A stretch of DNA of 64,000 nt from Burhinus oedicnemus (lineage: Eukaryota > Chordata > Aves > Charadriiformes > Burhinidae), in the NCBI GenBank assembly GCA_008921705.1, contig VFFE01008908.1, positions 366,243-430,242 of the forward strand, read 5' to 3'. Positions within the stretch are counted from its first letter, which is position 1. Each line of letters opens with the position of its first letter. Shown in pieces: positions 51,901 through 64,000 of this stretch. A model generated the notes under the pieces. That model made no database searches, was not told where the DNA came from, and saw only the letters and a list, made by a program, of their open reading frames with translations. A program made the translations under genes and the position numbers.

Positions 51901-54720
51901 TTACAAATTCAGCATGATTTTGATATATACAGTTATTAGGGTCGCTTCTATACTTGTAACACAGAAAGGATCCTACGTGATAGCAATAGACCGCATTTTC
52001 ACTACAACACCAACTTGGCTTCAGAAAACGCATGCTTAATTTGCATGAAAACTTTCTTGTTTCGACTGGTAAATATGAAAAAATAAATCTACTGTGATTG
52101 AATCGATACGGATGCCTGCCCAGTACACTGTTCAGTGGCAATATCCACATTTTCTTTTCCATGGGATAAGTTTACTGCTTTTTCACATGAATGTGCCATG
52201 ATGGCATTGTTAGTGCCAAGTTCTTATGTAAGAGTTATTAGATATTTAAACAACAACGTTTGAAAGTCCGTTGTACACTTAAAATAGATGGCTGTCAGGT
52301 CTTGTAAACTCCAAAGCGAAGCTGAAACATTTATCCGATCTGAAAGCCATTTATTGAAACTGTATTTTGTGACTTTCAAATGGTACTGCTGTTATATAAG
52401 AGGAAAGCTGGAACTAACGCTGCAAAATCCTAATGATCCTCGCCTGCCTTCCAGAGGTCCAGTGGACCAGATCCAGAATTCATCGGAAGTGACAGGCGCC
52501 TGTCAATGCCAACATCAGTGGTCGCTGGGCAGGGAGGAGGGTAAATGACAGTGATACGGGAATTTCAAATGGATTAGTGGACCCAGACGCAGCTCGATGG
52601 GGAAAGGAGTGATAAGAGTGACAAGAAAGTTCCCCGCCCGGCTCTCTTGGGTGATGTCTCTGTTACCTGCGTTTTAAGGTTGCAATATTATGCTTTTGCT
52701 GGTAGGGGATTTCTGGAGGAATAATAATGATAAGTTTTTTTCTTGATGCTGGTTGTTCAGTGGCTGTTTGTGTCATTAAAGACCAGAGAACTGAGCTGTG
52801 GCATGACTTCATGTAGAGTCTCACTGTCTCAGGTGACCTCTCGGTCAACATCATTGTTTAATGCTGTAAGATCTGTACTTTTAAAATTTGGGTACTTGAG
52901 ATTTCCTCAAGGCACTACAGCGCTGTATATTTCAGTATTTACTGAAGGAATACATCAGTGTTTCTGTGCAGCCACCCAACAAGCAGAGCTATTAAAAAAT
53001 AATGTTCATGCTGCTTTTATTTTGGTCTATGAATAAATATACTCTGCAACTTCTTTCCAAAACAAATGTCTTCTCTCGCAAGGCCTGCCATGTTATGTTG
53101 CATCTCTGCACATTAAAAGTTAAAAAATTATTTAGCCTGAATTGTTAAAATTTTCATTAATGGCAATTTATGTCACTCAAAGAAGCCTCCTTGGGAAGAA
53201 CATGGCATACTTGTACAGACCTATTATGAGAGTTGTCAGAAACATTTGTCCTTATGAAATATAAATAGACAGTATGTTAGATGATTTAGTGAGGGATCTG
53301 TTATTTATTTAAAAACAAACATGTTTTTTTCATTTCTCCTTTCAGGAAACCAGGTCATGTAGCTTAGACAAGGAGGTTCTCAGGCTAATGATAACGCATC
53401 TGTAAATATTGCTTCAAGCAGCTCAGCCATCCCCCCAAACGCCCCGCATCCGCAGGCTGAGCGGGTCGAGCCGCCACGAGCCCAGGGCTCGGACTTGCCT
53501 TGGGGCAGGAGGCGTCACCTTGTTCCGTCTCCGCTCTCCCATGATGACACGCTAATGATTTAGCAAGGATCCACTACACCACCTCCCTCTGTCTAGGAAT
53601 TTCTAAAGCACCCACTGCTAAAGCACGGGAAGAATTTCGGCCGGTGTCCCATTTCCCCAATACTCACACATCTTGCTGCACCCCAAATATCAGGTGAATT
53701 TACCCCTGCAAAAAATGGGTTGCACCGCCTTTGAATTACACCCAGGTGGGTAAACAAGGGTAATCCCTTTGTTCTTACTGATAACAGTTTAAGAAATCTT
53801 TGTGCAGAGCTCTGCAGTGGCGCGAAACTTATTTTCTACAACTGCTGAGCTTTGTAACCAGAATCCATTTCAGGTGGACATAAAAATCCAGCCCAATATT
53901 TACTTGCCACTGGATACAAACGTTACCTAGTGAAGTCTGCACTAGTGTCAGAGAGGTGGATAAATCCTTCAACTTTGTTAAATGTGGAATAAAGGAGAGA
54001 ATAACTTGAATTAAATTCCTGTGCCCACTTGAAATGATGTCTGGCTGTGCCTCTGTACCTGTGCCTGATTTTTGCATGAAAATATTCTCTTTGTCCCTAT
54101 CTGGTGTTCTCCTTCAAAAAGGAATCGAGTTAAAAAAGAAGGCAATAATGTAAGATTTTTAAGCAAACAGTTCAATATTTCCTTTAAAATGTTCTCTGTA
54201 TTCAAGAGGACTTTGATTTCTATCTTTTTTTTTCCTCCAGGCTTTGAAACTGTACCTCTTTTAAAAAAAGACCATCCCTGATTTTAGTCTTTTGTTCCTT
54301 TATGAGCTTTGTCCCCGACTTTTAAATGTGGAGAGAGTTGAGAGACATGTTGTGAGAGGAGAGAAAATAAAAAAGTAAAAAAAAAAAAACTTGCAAACTG
54401 TGTTAAATACACCTTTTGTTCATTACGTTTAATATAACATTCGCTATGAGGATTGATATTGAATTATACATTAATTTCAATGCTAAATAACTCTTCTATT
54501 TAAAAAACCCTTAGTTTTCTTATAATGTACAGTAATTAAAAAGTGAACCAAAAGAGGCAGCAATAAATCAGGGTGTACAATGCAGTAAAAATATTATAAT
54601 TAATATTTAACATACGTTTTGATTACTTTTAGAATAAGTACAAGAAATATCAATTAGAATATATATTCAAACTTTGCTGCCTTTTCCCCATTATACTCTG
54701 GAAAGGGGCTATTTTTAATT
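48946..54720. other. Non-coding sequence, nothing recognised
   Basis: No exon or named repeat. A CpG-richer patch of about 90 bases at 53430-53520 is too short for a CpG island. 51640-51810, with AATTAAAGATGTGTTTAATT and GCAATTAGG, resembles regulatory sequence. Confidence 0.4.
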
Positions 54721-54729
54721 CTGGATATT

Positions 54730-54960
54730 GCATACAAAATAATACATAGTCCCTAATTAAATATAAGGCTGCAATTCAATCGAGAGTTTCTGCTGATGTC
54801 ATAAATAATAAGAGCACAGCTCGAGGTATCAATGAATGGCAGCCAAAGCCCGAGATTGAATTACAACTTCAACATTCAGTCTGTGGATCTGTATTGTTAT
54901 TTGTAATAGATGGAAAATGATTATTATTATTTTTTAAATACAGACAAAAAGAAGGAAATT
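54730..54960. promoter_or_regulatory. Candidate conserved non-coding block with inverted arms
   Basis: Contains CCCTAATTAAAT, TGATGTCATAAATAA (CRE/AP-1-like next to a HOX-like word), TATTGTTATTTGTAAT (SOX/FOX-like) and AATGATTATTATT. AATTCAATC at 54773-54781 and its complement GATTGAATT at 54854-54862 form a pair 72 bases apart. This is the block in the window that most resembles an amniote conserved enhancer, but the call is from texture only. Confidence 0.3.
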
Positions 54961-57111
54961 TGAATTCAAAATCTGTGACTCGGTGGTAGAAGATTAGAAG
55001 TCTTGTGATTAGAGAACGCGGCTTATTGGAAATTGAAATGTACAAACGTGCCAGGCAGCAATTCTGTAGTTGAGGCTATATTCTGCCTTTTTTTGTTGTT
55101 TTTTGAAGCCTGCGGGCAAAGAAATCTTTTCCACTAGTATAGTTCATACCCACAAAATCAAACGTGGCTGTTTGTCTCAAGAGTTTTGCCTCAACGTACC
55201 CCATTTGTGCCCAACGCCCATCGCTGGAGGCACCCGGCTCTCGCCCCAGCCTGGGGGTCCCAGCGGGGAGCAGGAATCCCGGAGGCAGAAGGTGCTGCCA
55301 GGGTGAAAATTGGTGACACCAAGTACTGCACCCTGACCCTGCTTCTGGAAGGAGCCTTCCACCCCTGCGGTCTTTTACCCCCAGTGGGTTTTCCACATAA
55401 AACCCAATTATTTATCATTTCCATTCAGGATGAATAAGGGCTATACACTCATGTGGACATTTTCCCCAAATAAATGACCCCTTAATAACCAGAAAGATTT
55501 TTATTTATGTAACATATTGGATTTCAGTTATGTTATGGCAGTAGAAAGGAGGTAGTTAATCAATATGAAGGCTTGCTTTCAACAGATTGCACAGCACTCA
55601 GCATGACAAGATCCCCTTCTGCTACACTCCAGGTCACTCGTTTGTATTTTGAGGCCATTTTTTCATGCTTACCACATCCATCTAACCATGAAGATGTACA
55701 CCTCTCCATCTGACTTTGGCACGCAAAAAGTAAACAGTTTAAAGGCGCTAAAATGCCATGAGTCCTGAGCAAGGAGCGATGCACAGCTGTAATGCCGTAA
55801 GCCTAAACTAATTTGTTAGCGGCTCTAAATGAGTTTGTCACCTAGTTTCTCCCCAAACGCAAACATCGCAACATCCTTTCTGATTACTTCCTCCCCTGCC
55901 CTGGCTCAGTTTGTGCAGATGTTTGGGGCCAATATTTCCCCCAGCCTAGGGAAAAATACTAGCCGTTCTGGCATGGAGTCTGGTCTCTTTGCCTCTGCTA
56001 TTGCCCATGTAAAGGTGGTGTAAGGTGCCCCTTCCTTCCCTGGGTATGTGTGTACTAAGGGTTATATCCCAACCTTTCGAGAAGAAAAAAATTGATGGTT
56101 TACAGTTGATAAATCCGCGGCTCCCTACATCTTGCTGGCTACAGTGATCATCCTGCCTCTGACACAGGCTGGCTACGCCAAAACTCACAGGTATTTCGTT
56201 AAAAAGTAAGTATACTGCTGTCTAAGAACAAGTATTTTGTCTCATTTACACTAAGAACAAAGAGCCAAGCAACCCTGAACACATACGATGTAGCTTCTAG
56301 AAAGGCAGTGATTTCTCTTCATACAGTAGGGTTTTTTCAATACTTTGAATATCCCAATGTTCTTAAACACATCAATATTATTGCCCTTTCCCTAAAAAGA
56401 ACTATTTCCTAAACAGTCTGACACCATACAATAATAATTGTCATGATAACCTGTTTATGCCTTCCACGTGATTTTTTGAAGGGCGGAATACATGTGTTTC
56501 TTCCAGGTATTTCCAGTTAACTCCAAACAACCTGTGGAAATTTTGATGGGTCACCTTCCTAACACCTGAATAAGCATTTGGGTTTAATAATGCCTATAAC
56601 TGACCATATAGACATAAGCCCAGTATTTACCAGAGAGCTTTGCACACCGTATGGAGAAACCTTGAGACATCTTTTGAAAGCAGACATGGGAACAGTGAGA
56701 ACAAGGTGCAAAATACTGAGATGACCCTTCCTAGAGCAGAATACATCTCAATGTTTTTCATCAAGACCAGCACGTGCAACATAATTTACTACCAAAATAA
56801 GCCTGACAAACACAGATACTTTAATATTGCTGATAAACAGGTATTTCTATTTGTAAAATATATGCTTACATTGGTATGGGGAGATGTTAGTCCCAGGGTG
56901 ATATTAAGCAAACGCAAACAGCTGTCTCTGTCTCCAGATACACATAACATGGTAATAATAATCTTCCTCCATGATAAGATGCTATAGGTGTCTAACTTAC
57001 CTCTCTCCTATGTCTCACTTGATTCTGAGTTTATCAGTGTTGCTTTTTTTACTTTTCATCTTTTTGGTTTTGGAGATTATTTCATTTGGGCTGAGAAGGC
57101 TAAGTTCTAAG
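54961..57111. other. Non-coding sequence, nothing recognised
   Basis: 55190-55400 is GC-richer and has overlapping open frames on both strands (up to 106 codons) without recognisable domains. The remainder is AT-rich. Confidence 0.4.
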
Positions 57112-57224
57112 ATCATAGAATCATAGAATGGTTTAGGTTGGAAGGGACCTTAAAGATCATCTAGTTCCAACCCTCTTGCCGTGGGCAAGGACACCTCCTA
57201 CTAGAGCAGGTCGCTCAAAGCCTC
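57112..57224 (-). mobile_element. CR1 LINE 3' end, strongly truncated
   Basis: Plus-strand 'ATCATAGAATCATAGAATGG', then 'TTTAGGTTGGAAGGGACCTT', 'AAAGATCATCTAGTTCCAAC' and 'GGACACCTCCTACTAGAGCA', reproduce the classical avian CR1 3' end in reverse. Two intact TCATAGAA octamers mark its terminus. Only about 110 bases were retained, so it has no coding sequence. Its good match to the family indicates an insertion within bird evolution. Confidence 0.95.
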
Positions 57225-60200
57225 AAAGATCTGTTGCATAACTCTTGAATTTAGACTTTCCTTAGTTTTTTCAACAGTGAAAGGGAAATCTTTAAGAGCC
57301 ACATCTCTCACCATCTCCTCCATCCATCAGTGATCCCCTGACATGTTGAAGAAGCAGTGCCTGGAGGCAGGGCCCAAATCCCAGCTCTGCCAGCTGCAGC
57401 TCAAGTTTAACCTTACCTGTGCTCTGCTTCGACCTTCACAGGTGAGGTTGTGTCTTCAGCCACTTCTGCTGACTTCGGTCCAGCCAGGGCTTCATCTGCA
57501 AAACACATCAGTAAGAAAGAGGTGTTAGATGATAGATTCTGAGGCTATTATTTCATCTCCAGATGGAAGTAGCACTTCAAACATGCCAGCAGAAAAATCA
57601 AGCAAAATAACCCAATGGTCTGTCAGCCCACAAATAGCTGGTGCTGCTTCGGGGTGAAACGCATCTGTGCTTGGAGGAGGAAGGGCTTGGAGAAAGCAGT
57701 GCTTTTCTTCTCTCTCTCCAAGGTGGATATGGGATAAAGGGAGAGAAGGTAAAGGCAGAGAGCTGGTGCATCTGACTGGGTGTCAAGGAGAGCAGACTTA
57801 TTCTGAGAGTAGACAGAAGCACGTGCTAATCCAGTAGTGCCAATTCACTGAAGGTTTTGGAAATCTAGAGGAAAAACAGCCTGTCAGGTCCACACTGAGC
57901 TCCTGGGATTATGATGGGTTTCTCCTTTACTATTGACTGTTGTCACCAAAATACATCTGCTGCTTTACGCAACTGAGGCTAACTATGAAATCCATATATA
58001 GGCTCAATGATTCTTATAATTACAGGCTGAAAAGAACTTTGCATATTCATGAGTATCACACCATTTGTCACAGCTGTAGACCTCCAGTAAGCAATGTCTG
58101 TGATTAGGGTTTTGTTCTTCCCAAGTATATATTTCTCCACGAACCCTTATTGGTTCTGAAAAGTTATGATCCTAACTCTCCGCTCTTGTCAAACACAATT
58201 TTCTTTCTTTTTACTGCCAGCAATATGAATGAATTCCTGCTTCTATAGCCAACAACAGGACTAGCCGGAACTGGAATTTGCATTGATGAGGCAGTATTTT
58301 ATTTAACTAATGTAACAACCTACAAAAATCTATAGTTGGAGTGACAACAATTTTATTATCCCAAGTAAAGAGCTACCCATTCATTTTCTCCTCTGTGATT
58401 TAAGACTACTAACCTCTAGACCATACCGCTCATAAACAAACAGGTTTTGTGGTCCTTCTTAGGTTCAGAACAGAGGTCAAATGAAATAATAAAGATCTGG
58501 TATGCTACAGGATGTACTAACCATTAAGCAGCAGATTAAAGATTGAAAGTTTTTGAAAGCTAGACAGCCATGTATGAAATCTAACCCACCCCATGGACAT
58601 TTCAACATAAAATGGCACTAGAAGTGAGAAAAGTAGACTTTTTTCATTCTTGAAGCTGTATTTTTCTAACACAGAAGACAGAGAAGCGTAATCAGTCATG
58701 GTCAAAACCCTGCCAGTGAGTATTACTTATTTAGCCTCATATTCCAGGTGACTCACAACTTGTCTACCTGCCAACATCTGAAAATAATAAGTTATAGTAA
58801 AGTTATTAACTAGAACTATGTGAACTTTGAAGTAGCTAAACCTAAATTAAATATAAACATACAAAACAGCCTGAGGGTAATTAATTTGGGCTCAGCCACC
58901 TCACTCCTTTTTTGTTTGTTTGCAGTTGTTTTTCCCCTTCCTCCTCATATGTGGTCTGCAGAGAAGGGTGATCTAGAAGCTAGTCAGAGGCAAAGATTGC
59001 ATCTTTCCGCTCCTTCGATCAGAAATACGTGGTCACTTTTCCAAGAAACTGCTCTCGACAAAGGGCCAGTTTGCAACAAGTCCCGCACGCTCAAGGCTTC
59101 TTATCTGCTGAAAAGGAGGAGAGCTGCACCCAGGCAGATGTGTACCAGCTGAGTGCCCGTCTCCGGGAAGCCTCGTGCCCACACAATGTGTGCGTCTGGA
59201 AGGGGAACCCCATCCTCCTCCTCACTGTCAGATATAAATTGCACGCTGGCGGCTTTGATGACAACATGGTGCTCCCTCCAGGAGCTTCCTCTGAAGCCGC
59301 TCGGAAAGCTGCGCCTGAAAGCAGCACCAAGGGAATCACCTCTTGCTGGTTTTTTTAAAACACGTTGAGCCGTTTTACCACCGATGAGGCTCTTCTGCCA
59401 TCCTAGGTAGGCTGATAACGTGCCCAAACATTACACAGTGCTTCAATGTTTAGAGAGGTTACATTGGCCAGGCCATTTTTAGTATTTTAGAGGTTGGAAA
59501 CTTAAAAAGCGGAGGGGGAAAAAAAAATGTGCTAAAAATAAGCTCTTGATTAGGTGTGGGAAAAGTGAAGATTCGAGGAAATCTCAGGGCTGCAGCCCCA
59601 GCACGAGGTAACAATAGACTTGAAACACAAAAAAGTGTCAGTGCAGTTAGCTTGTAAAAAGAGGAAAATGCACAATAGCACAACAGTGAGTTCACCTATT
59701 CTATAATTGGAGGTTGTGTGTACATGTGCAGACAAGAAGACAGAATAAAAAGCCTCCTCTAGGAAATCCAAAACTTGGCAGGTTTGGCCAGGTAGAGTAT
59801 GAGGCGGGCAGTGTCTAACAACAAAAAGAAACAGTCTGTAACTAAGGTTTGAATCAAGCTACAGCTCTCCTTGCTAAACAGCAGCCAATTTTACTGCTGC
59901 AAAACCCATAAAAACAAAGGGAGAATAAGTCTGGCACGAGAAATAAGGCACGGGGAGGGTAAGGCAGAAAAAGAGACGCAGCATTAAATATACCATGGCT
60001 GAGTTGTGCATCTGATTTCATACAAGGATCATTTGGAGAGCTATGCAAAAAGCGAAAGGATTTCATTCATACTGAGTCTCCACATGGTCTGAAGTGCCTT
60101 TCCCAGGGGGCCGGACAAAACTCAGCCTGCCGGATGGGGAGGGACGCCCTCAGCTTCCACCACCTTTGTTGTCTGGGAGGCCTTCCCAGAGTCCTTCTCG

Positions 60201-61975
60201 TTCCCTTCCCAGAGTGGTCACCCCACTTCAGGGAGTTGCTGGAATCTGTTGCCTTCATGCATTTTGTTAACAGTACAACCAATCCTTAATTTGGGCTTGT
60301 TTACAGGGATTTTTCCGACCCTTAAAGCCTGACTACGTCCAAGACACCGGCCAGGTTCTGTGAATGTTTCACACAGCCACGAACAGTACTTCTGATGCTA
60401 TTATGGTAACAGGATGAAATATTTCAGTCGAAGTATGCCATACTTGCTATTTTAAAGGAGAGATGGCTTTAGAAAGATATTATTGACCAGTTTGGTAGAA
60501 AGACTCTCTACGAGCTCTTCTCTTAACATCGCCTGTCAGGTTACTTCTACTTCAAAGGTAACACCACTCTTCAGGCATCTCTGCTAACCCATATTAAAAA
60601 AATAAAGCAGAAACACTTTCCTTAGCATGAGTTTAGGGGTTAATGTATTAGTAATCCTTTCCCTGTTGTCCCTTACTCCTACTGCTGCATCTCCCGAAAC
60701 TCCCCAGGGTCTAACAGAGGATCTCCACTGGATCTGCTCGGTTTAGCTGCTCATGAGTGGGTGTGAATTAATGAAGAACAGAAAGAACAATTGAGGTAAA
60801 AAAACAGAGGCTATGGAAAAAAGAGAGGTAGAGCAGTCCATTGAGACACTTGTGGACAGATCAGATGCCTATTTTGGTGGGATTTCTGAACGTGAGCTGG
60901 ATTGAGTTATTCCCTGGTTTCTAGGATGGTGCTTTCTGCAAACACTAGATCTGAGGTTGAGGTAGCAGTCTTACTATCGCTGAAATGTAGCTATTTCCTT
61001 GGTAAAAACCAAATTTGTTGTAGCGTTCAAACAAGAATGTTGCATAATAGTTGAAAAAGGCAGCAACAAGCATCTGTGCCACAGAAACAGGGATGGAGGG
61101 GAGGTGCCGTCTGTTCACTGTAGCACCAGGCATTTACAAGACCAAATGCGTAACTCAGCCTGCATCCGTGAGGATGCCTTCCCTGAAAAACTGTAATGTT
61201 CAGTGAGTTAATGCAGAACAAGCCGGTTTGAGTAATGAGAGCACAGAGCTCTGCATGGGCTCATAGACTGTGCCTGCTTTGGGCAATAGGTATAAACACT
61301 CCTCCCCGCCTCCGAGGAACTGCATTACCAAGAGCAGTCACAACTTTCTGTAGTTTAAGTCAACTGAAAGCGGAGTTCTTAGATACATTAGCAAAACCCT
61401 GGTGGGACTTGGACATCTCCTAAAGTGCCCGTTGTAGAAATTCGACAGTCACAACTGAATTTCCAGGAGATAACCTGATTTATTGCTGGTCCCATGCCAT
61501 GCTCGTTTCCAATGCAATTTGCCATGATCCACATATACGTGTGTTGGCCATAACAAAACTACAACCAAACCCAACAATTAACTTGTTTTTCTTTTCCATA
61601 TCCACCATATCAGTCACATCTCTCTATCCAAATGTTTTGTCTTTCTAGACTGGAACCCTTTTTGGAACACTTCTTAGCCATTTATCACCTAGAATATGAA
61701 AAGCATACTAAAAGGCAGTAATAGAAAAAAAAATGCATCAGTATTGTTATTTTTTATTTGACGTATTTAATAGTGTTCTCTCATCTGCAGGAATTCCCAA
61801 GTCATCCGATAACTATAGTTGTGTTACTGTGATTTCGACCCTGATCCTGAAATCAAGTCTATGGGGAACTGGTCAGCCACAGTGCTCTACCCCATCACCC
61901 TCGCTGCACACGCAGGTTGTATTTTGAGATGTTACAAGATCATTTTAATGTTCCTTTTGATCTAGTAGAGTATTA
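57225..61975. other. Non-coding sequence, nothing recognised
   Basis: A GC-richer portion at 59000-59350 carries overlapping open frames on both strands (109 and 108 codons) with no recognisable protein. A small duplication 'CCTTCCCAGAGT' recurs at 60181 and 60205-60220. Near 61838 'CCCTGATCCTGAAATCAAG' may be a trace of an old palindromic repeat. Confidence 0.4.
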
Positions 61976-62965
61976 ACACTCAGATTATTAATGTATAGAG
62001 ACAAATGTATCTCTCATTGTTAATAATATCAAGATTAAAAGGTACTTGAAAGCTAGTAAGTTCTTTCCATTTTAAAACACCTAATGCAGTAAATACCTTA
62101 CAAATGATGATGTATGTGCTCATAATTGACTCATTAGGTATTTGCCCAAATAAAAGACACAGGGTCATTAACAACAAGCTTTAAATAGTCAACGTTTTGT
62201 GGAATGTGGGCTGCATTTTAGTACATAAACGATTCCAAAACTTTCCTCCCTTCCCTCTGTCTGAGACTCAATTTCTTGATGTGCTTGCCGACTTATTAGC
62301 CGAGGGGTTGGGTTTGGGGGTTTTTGTTGTTTGTTTTTTAATCAAACTAGATGATACAGATACAGCGAAGCACTCTGAACAAATTCCAGAACAGCTGTTC
62401 CTACCCAGGTTTCTTTTCTTTTAATTCCCCAACTGCATAGGAAATTCAGTGCATTATTTTGGGTCTTTCATTTTAGCAGAAGGCTTTGTAGCCACCGGTG
62501 TTGAGACAGGCCCTCGGGAGTACACAGGTAAGGTTGCAAAGGAAAAGAAAAAAACAAAGCACTTTTTTGAAAGATAGTTTCAAACCAACATGACAAGCAA
62601 GCTCAGACCAAATCCTAAGCAGGATTTTTCTGTAAACTTTTTGCACCAGCAGTTTGAAACCAACCACCTCTGAAGTTTGGCCACGTTTAAAATCATAGAC
62701 CCAAAGATGGTAGTTTAGACCTATTCTGTAATGTTTACCATTTCAGGCCAGCTCCTACAGATATGTAAATACTTTACTTGTGTGAGCAGTCCCACTGGGT
62801 ACTATTTGCATGCATAAAGCTAAGCGCACGTAGCATTGTTTGCAGAATAAGAATATGATTGACAAAGTGCTTATGACCCTAAAACCGCATGAACGTACCA
62901 AAGGGCATTAACAGAGACCAGACCGGCAGCTAGGAAGCTAACTTGTTTAGCTTTTATAAATATGA
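61976..62965. other. AT-rich sequence, possible 3' UTR of the candidate exon to its right
   Basis: If the minus-strand frame at 62966-63119 is a last exon, this is where its 3' UTR would lie. Reading away from that stop on the minus strand, an ATTAAA occurs at 62425-62420 and an AATAAA at 61758-61753. Neither is proof of cleavage. The interval 62030-62180 also has a regulatory-like texture (AATTGACTCATTAGG). Confidence 0.25.
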
Positions 62966-63119
62966 CTAGTCATGTATTCTCATTTTTAATTGCCTAAATA
63001 CATTTGTAAATCTATCCATTAATAACTGAAGTTTAAGCTTCGGGGGCATATTCTCAAGAACAACTTCTTCTAGATCTCTCTGCAAAGATACTACTGTTTT
63101 CAGGAGAGTTATTAAAGTC
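62966..63119 (-). CDS. Candidate terminal coding exon, gene not recognised
   Basis: A minus-strand frame closes with TAG at 62966. Just upstream lies a plausible splice acceptor (TTTGTATTCTGCACCTGCCAG, AG at 63121-63120). From there the exon would add about 50 residues: TLITLLKTVVSLQRDLEEVV, LENMPPKLKLQLLMDRFTNV, FRQLKMRIHD. The composition (charged residues alternating with L, V and I, and a PPKLKLQLLMDRF segment) is that of helical, HEAT/ARM-like protein ends and differs from the Cys-, Ser- and Phe-rich chance frames elsewhere here. Under this model the first exon base completes a codon begun in the previous exon, which would lie beyond 64000. I do not recognise the protein. Against it: the frame is short, and frames of 60-70 codons are common by chance. 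Confidence 0.35.
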
Positions 63120-64000
63120 CTGGCAGGTGCAGAATACAAATCTATACCGGTGAGGGGTAGAAGTCTGTTCATTCCTATTCATGAGCTGTGTATTATTTAT
63201 ACAATGTTTGTGGGCTCAGCAATGCAGAGGATATTTTTTAAATAAATGTTTATGTTCAAATAACTTTGCTAGTCTTATCTAATCTACCTTCATCATCTTA
63301 AGCACTGCAGGTGATTTTAAAAGTTTGCAAAACATTCTCTCATCTGCTTTTACACATTGGGTTTGGCAAAAAACAGTGATTTGAGTATTTAGCAATTCTG
63401 ACACGCAAAAAATTATCGTGATACCATCAAGTATCTTAAATTTTCTGCAGAGCAGTGTTTGTAATCTATCAGTGGGAGGATTTTCCCCTCCCTCTGTTCC
63501 TCCTCAACCCCTGACTCATTCACCTCTGTTCTGTCTCTAACAGGCTCGTCCACTCCAGCGCTGCAGAGGACAGGTCAATGTTAGGCTCTTCATTTTCCAG
63601 ATGGAGAGGTGGCCAGCATAGACTAAGGCCCTGTATTTGGAAACGTTCACTCACTTAAGGTCGCCAGAGACCGCTGAGAGTTAAAGTGCTAAATACCTGT
63701 GAAGATGTAAGCCTGCTCAACCTCCTCATGACCACAAAGAAACGGCATGGCACTCTGGGGTTTGATTTCCCAGCTGCACCTTCCCCACTGGAACACCCTT
63801 TCTCTCCTGAATGAAGTCAAGAGCCACTCTCCTATGAAGAAAATCCATTTCTAATCCTTACTAGTTAACGTTGGCCGTGTAGCAAAGGCAGCTTCTATCC
63901 CTTCCAGAAAACTGTATTGTAAACTTCAGCAACATAACATAGGATGTTTTCGTTAAGTTTTATCCAAGTTCAATTTTTTCTTTAATCCGGTTATGTTCTC
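63120..64000. other. Non-coding sequence, possibly intronic
   Basis: If the exon at 62966-63119 is real, this is part of the preceding intron. No second exon with matching phase was seen. No repeat recognised. Confidence 0.3.

Noticed and set aside
53430..53520. CpG-rich patch as a possible promoter
   Set aside because: It is only about 90 bases long, with no adjoining exon or TATA/Inr arrangement. The patches at 10523-10550 and 28020-28110 are rejected for the same reason.
59029..59427. Overlapping 109- and 108-codon frames on opposite strands
   Set aside because: No homology recognised. Opposite-strand open frames in a locally GC-rich patch are expected by chance.
1..64000. Endogenous retrovirus, CRISPR array, tRNA/rRNA genes or a bacterial-type gene cluster
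   Set aside because: No paired LTR-like repeats, retroviral gag/pol/env segments, regularly spaced repeats, cloverleaf sequences or tightly packed open frames were seen. The only RT sequences are of CR1/L2 LINE type.

Overview
The window looks like a gene-poor, AT-rich stretch of a sauropsid chromosome, most likely a bird's. The main evidence is two chicken-repeat-1 (CR1) LINE copies with the typical avian 3' end (the TCATAGAA/TCACAGAA octamers followed by 'GGTTGGAAGGGACCT'-type sequence) at 47454-48945 and 57112-57224. There are also several much older CR1, L2-like and MIR-like remnants and palindromic dispersed repeats of the kind common in bird, crocodile and turtle genomes. Species cannot be fixed from this. 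There are no bacterial-type operons, phage genes, CRISPR arrays, rRNA or tRNA genes.

Layout. 1-5560 is mostly unrecognised single-copy-looking sequence with a 38-base T tract and an (AAT)n run. 5570-6045 is a cluster of old repeats. 9964-10071 is an imperfect palindromic repeat, with partial relatives at 12905-12972 and 22510-22592. A MIR-like SINE lies at 12087-12235. 28740-29720 stacks an L2-like reverse-transcriptase remnant against an old CR1, and 32381-32491 holds a second L2-like RT remnant. An L2-like 3' tail is at 34975-35062, and further MIR-like copies lie at 39295-39440 and as a tandem pair at 43105-43300. 47454-48945 is the best-preserved element, a 5'-truncated CR1 whose RT frame is broken. 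Near the right edge (62966-63119, minus strand) a short open frame behind a good splice-acceptor sequence could be the last coding exon of a gene lying beyond the window; this is tentative.

No complete protein-coding gene was found. Most open frames of 60-160 codons here are what chance gives in 64 kb. Between repeats, several AT-rich blocks with homeodomain-like and other transcription-factor-like words look like the conserved non-coding (enhancer) blocks of gene deserts, but conservation cannot be seen from a single sequence. I found no evidence of a new multi-gene system; the points worth checking are the candidate exon, the palindromic family, the layered LINE fossils and the candidate regulatory blocks.
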